Shown here: piece after piece, positions 63,110-64,000 of the stretch | Position numbering within the stretch: position 1 is the first letter of the stretch | Layout: the number at the start of each line of letters is the position of its first letter | Source of the DNA: Hygrophila difformis | Taxonomy: Eukaryota > Streptophyta > Magnoliopsida > Lamiales > Acanthaceae | Reading direction: 5' to 3' | Assembly: GCA_030278955.1 (NCBI GenBank) | Contig: JAOANR010000014.1 | Location: forward strand, 24,740,068-24,804,067 | DNA: 64,000 bases | Notes under the pieces: generated by a model | What the model was told of the DNA's origin: nothing | Databases searched by the model: none | The model's input: only the letters and a program-made list of their open reading frames with translations | Program-made: the position numbers and the translations under genes

Positions 63110-63363
63110 TTGCGTAGGTATAAAAATACTTTTCTCGCTTTGTTAATTACAAAGCGAGAAAACATTCTTGTACAATTCCCAGAGTAAAATAGTCTCGCTT
63201 TGTTTTTCAACAAAGCGTAGACACCAAACTCTTATTCCTTAACAAATTTTAAATTTTGACAGAATAAAAATTTGAACTGATCACCTCGCATCATAACTTT
63301 TATAAAGCGTGAGTAAGAGTAACTCATTTTAACTCACGCTTTGACAAAATTACAGAAGCGTGG
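63110..63363. repeat. Cluster of GC-ended hairpin motifs
   Basis: At least four inverted repeats on one theme: CTCGCTTTG/CAAAGCGAG (63134-63158, perfect 9-bp stem), CGCTTTGT/ACAAAGCG (63196-63217), CTCGCAT.../AAAGCGTGAG (63285-63313) and CACGCTTTG.../AGAAGCGTGG (63332-63363). The same theme recurs in the LTR at 47914-51106. Confidence 0.85.
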
Positions 63364-63563
63364 CCTCAGAATCCATTCATACTCCATTTTCCAAACACTT
63401 AATACTTGAAAACCTGTTTGATGATTCATGTCTCTTCCTTCTTCATTCCATCACAGCTTCATTTCTCGAATTCCTGAAAATAAAGAATAAAAGAATTAGA
63501 GATGAAAAATAAGTCTAAAGAAAAAAAGGAATACTACTCAGTTAACCTGGGTAGTATCCACCC

Positions 63564-63596
63564 CCCTATAAATTTTTTTTTTTTTTTTTTTTGCAG
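63564..63596 (-). repeat. Homopolymer and purine tract after integrase
   Basis: Read on the minus strand, an A-run of about 23 is followed by TTTATAGGGGGGTGGATAC just downstream of the integrase stop. The G6 purine tract could act as an additional polypurine primer, or mark an older element boundary. Confidence 0.5.
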
Positions 63597-63607
63597 AAAA
63601 CAGAAAA

Positions 63608-63985
63608 CTAAGGATTATCCAAATATTCAGTTTGGATATTTAGATCTTGTTGACCAATATATTCCTTCAGCCTGTGTCCATTCACAGTCTTTTCTCCTTC
63701 ATTGAGCATAATTGTCACTGATCCATTGTCATGAACAGCTACAACAGGAAATGGTCCTGTCCACCTTGATCTGAGCTTACCTGGAAATAATTTCAAACGA
63801 GAATTATAAAGCAAAACCAATTGTCCAACAGAAAATTCTTTATGTTTAATTTTTGAATCATGAATTTTCTTAGTTCGATCTTTATAAATCTTGCTGCTTT
63901 CATATGCTTCCAGTCTCATCTCTTCTAGTTTAGACAGATCAAACTTCCTCTTATCTTGTCCTGACTGAAAATCCATGTTGAACAT
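63608..63985 (-). CDS. Integrase C-terminal region of an Athila-like pol (partial)
   Basis: 125 residues at the window edge, the start being artificial. [52 protein letters not shown] and [11 protein letters not shown] are the integrase C-terminal signature of Athila-type Ty3-gypsy elements. It is followed by a stop at 63608. The rest of pol should continue right of the window on the minus strand. Confidence 0.9.
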   Translation of the reverse strand: MFNMDFQSGQDKRKFDLSKLEEMRLEAYESSKIYKDRTKKIHDSKIKHKEFSVGQLVLLYNSRLKLFPGKLRSRWTGPFPVVAVHDNGSVTIMLNEGEKTVNGHRLKEYIGQQDLNIQTEYLDNP

Positions 63986-64000
63986 TTTAATGGCCCAATA

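Larger units (their letters stand above)
47914..64000 (-). mobile_element. Giant Athila-like Ty3-gypsy element, 3' part, containing an F-box gene array
   Basis: In minus-strand order: integrase C-terminus (63985-63608), palindrome-rich spacer, five F-box genes, long accessory ORF with a plant-transposon-type domain, purine tract and LTR. All coding parts share one strand. Inverted CTCGCTTTG/CAAAGCGAG motifs occur both in the LTR and in the spacer beside integrase, and a TCACCAT(A/C)CTCACATTTAGA motif occurs next to the LTR and in front of the accessory ORF, tying the pieces together. Athila elements normally have 2-4 kb between pol and LTR; here it is about 12.5 kb. The alternative is a host F-box cluster flanked by pieces of two same-strand elements. 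Gag, the rest of pol and the 5' LTR would lie beyond 64,000. Confidence 0.6.

Noticed and set aside
63560..63600. Alternative 3' end of the Athila-like element at the G6 purine tract beside integrase
   Set aside because: No LTR-sized unit ending in CA with promoter features follows, and the LTR-like unit at 47914-51106 shares motifs with this spacer; kept only as an alternative for the F-box array being outside the element.
1..64000. CRISPR array or operon-like bacterial features
   Set aside because: Regular short repeats here are microsatellites, a GGCGG array and hairpins; gene structure, introns and elements are those of a plant nucleus.

Overview
This is nuclear DNA of a flowering plant, most likely a eudicot. 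The evidence is a BURP-domain cell-wall gene with a plant-style intron, Stowaway- and Tourist-like MITEs, tRNA-derived SINEs, a Cassandra-like 5S-bearing LTR, Del/Tekay-type Ty3-gypsy elements and an Athila-type Ty3-gypsy element. The species cannot be fixed from the sequence.

Layout. 1-3.4 kb: one ordinary host gene, a two-exon PG1-beta-like BURP gene on the minus strand, among small repeats. 3.7-14.6 kb: gene-free DNA dense in small mobile elements (at least seven Stowaway-like MITEs, one Tourist-like MITE, SINEs of two families with 15-19 bp target duplications, one probable Helitron, one Cassandra-like LTR). 14.66-37.86 kb: a nested stack. A palindromic MITE is split by a Stowaway-like MITE, which is split by Ty3-gypsy element A (minus strand), which carries Ty3-gypsy composite B (LTR-internal-LTR-partial internal) and a 5'-truncated LINE. 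38.3-42.6 kb: a very young gag-only LTR retrotransposon with 540-bp LTRs that differ at one position by eye, a perfect 5-bp target duplication and a GGCGG-rich region with 21-bp spacing. 42.6-47.9 kb: SINE, MITEs, a small retroposon and a decayed gag. 47.9-64 kb: what looks like the 3' half of a very large Athila-like element on the minus strand, entering from the right edge.

The most interesting part is 47.9-64 kb. Read in minus-strand order it has the integrase C-terminus (63985-63608), a palindrome-rich spacer, five tandem F-box genes (62.9-57.3 kb), a coding region of about 1,595 codons with one in-frame stop and a plant-transposon-type domain (56.9-52.1 kb), a polypurine-like tract and a long LTR (51.1-47.9 kb). 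Everything coding is on one strand. Four F-box reading frames begin at a splice acceptor in the same phase, but only two have the 17-nt first coding exon (Met-Ala-x-Asn-Asn-Pro), each with its own TATA box. The fifth is intronless at exactly that position. This suggests either a retroelement that captured and amplified a host F-box gene and expresses copies through a short shared leader exon, or a host F-box cluster hemmed in by same-strand retroelement pieces. Sequence beyond 64,000 and RNA data would decide.

No rRNA gene, tRNA gene or CRISPR array was found; 5S- and tRNA-like promoters occur only inside mobile elements.
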